A DNA stretch of 50,981 nt from assembly GCF_030709675.1 (NCBI RefSeq), contig NZ_JAUZQD010000030.1:1-50981 (forward strand). Direction: 5' to 3'. This DNA is from Symbioplanes lichenis. Its GTDB lineage: Bacteria; Actinomycetota; Actinomycetes; Mycobacteriales; Micromonosporaceae. The notes beneath the pieces are model-generated. The model was given only the letters and a program-made list of their open reading frames with translations. It did no database searches and was not told the DNA's origin. Made by a program: the position numbers and the translations under genes. Shown one piece after another: positions 50,944 through 50,981 of the stretch; the stretch's first letter is position 1, and every line of letters begins with the position of its first letter.

Positions 50944-50981
50944 GCGGGCAGCGGGCAGCGGGCAGCGGGCAGCGGGCAGCG
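50944..50981. repeat. 7-bp tandem repeat at the window edge
   Basis: Five full copies of GCGGGCA followed by GCG run to the last base. The array continues outside the window, so its length and whether it is coding are unknown. Confidence 0.9.

Overview
This is a very GC-rich window with many GTG starts, heavy use of ATGA/GTGA gene overlaps, two Hanks-type Ser/Thr kinases, Tat and lipobox export signals and several actinobacterial families of unknown function. It reads as a chromosomal segment of a filamentous actinomycete, possibly Micromonosporaceae. The phylum is well supported; the family is a guess. I see no rRNA, tRNA, CRISPR array, transposase or integrase.

Layout. 1-3.3 kb: an edge-truncated DUF5990-like gene with a collagen-like tail, then an amino-acid permease translationally coupled to a tandem universal stress protein with a repeat-built N-terminus. 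3.4-5.7 kb: a tight STAS / esterase / ATP-grasp operon. 5.7-8.8 kb: a visibly damaged stretch. It holds a winged-helix-like gene followed by a HEPN-type gene split by one in-frame UGA, a two-frame actinobacterial gene of unknown function, and a glyoxalase-fold gene broken by three single-base shifts. 8.8-12.2 kb: a soluble Ser/Thr kinase, a beta-propeller glycosidase-like protein and a sulfotransferase. 12.5-15.6 kb: a 1032-residue LRR-Roc-COR (ROCO) GTPase with a Cys cluster. 15.8 kb: a 52-residue Cys/His protein.

16.3-23.5 kb: a polysaccharide-type operon behind a clear promoter with palindromes in its spacer. It has three family-2 glycosyltransferases, a 29-codon micro-ORF chained between two of them, a large polytopic membrane protein and a smaller membrane partner. 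The large protein has a cytoplasmic N-terminus with five (D/E)-E-T-Q-[VI]-[IL] motifs that look like phospho-threonine/FHA docking sites. 23.5-28.6 kb: a phosphotransferase, folD, a coupled polysaccharide deacetylase and GH26-like hydrolase pair, and two small unknowns. 28.8-34.9 kb: a secreted ScyD/ScyE-like protein, a P-loop kinase, a lipoprotein, a membrane metallophosphoesterase, a methyltransferase followed by five copies of a 49-bp repeat apparently derived from its own 3' end, a DUF1905 protein and an acetoacetate-decarboxylase-like protein.

35-41.1 kb: a complete Dpp/Opp-type peptide ABC operon. 41.6-45.1 kb: a single-chain TMD-NBD-TMD-NBD ABC exporter with one intact and one degenerate ATP site. 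45.3-50.6 kb: an S1C serine protease, a DUF732-like lipoprotein, a receptor-type Ser/Thr kinase, a DUF1152 protein, a 26-bp repeat array and an HNH-like protein. The remainder to the edge is low-complexity GC-rich DNA.

The most interesting items are the DETQ motif array in the polysaccharide membrane protein, the winged-helix/HEPN pair with its in-frame UGA inside a local cluster of broken genes, the ROCO GTPase, the self-derived 49-bp repeats, and the asymmetric fused ABC exporter.
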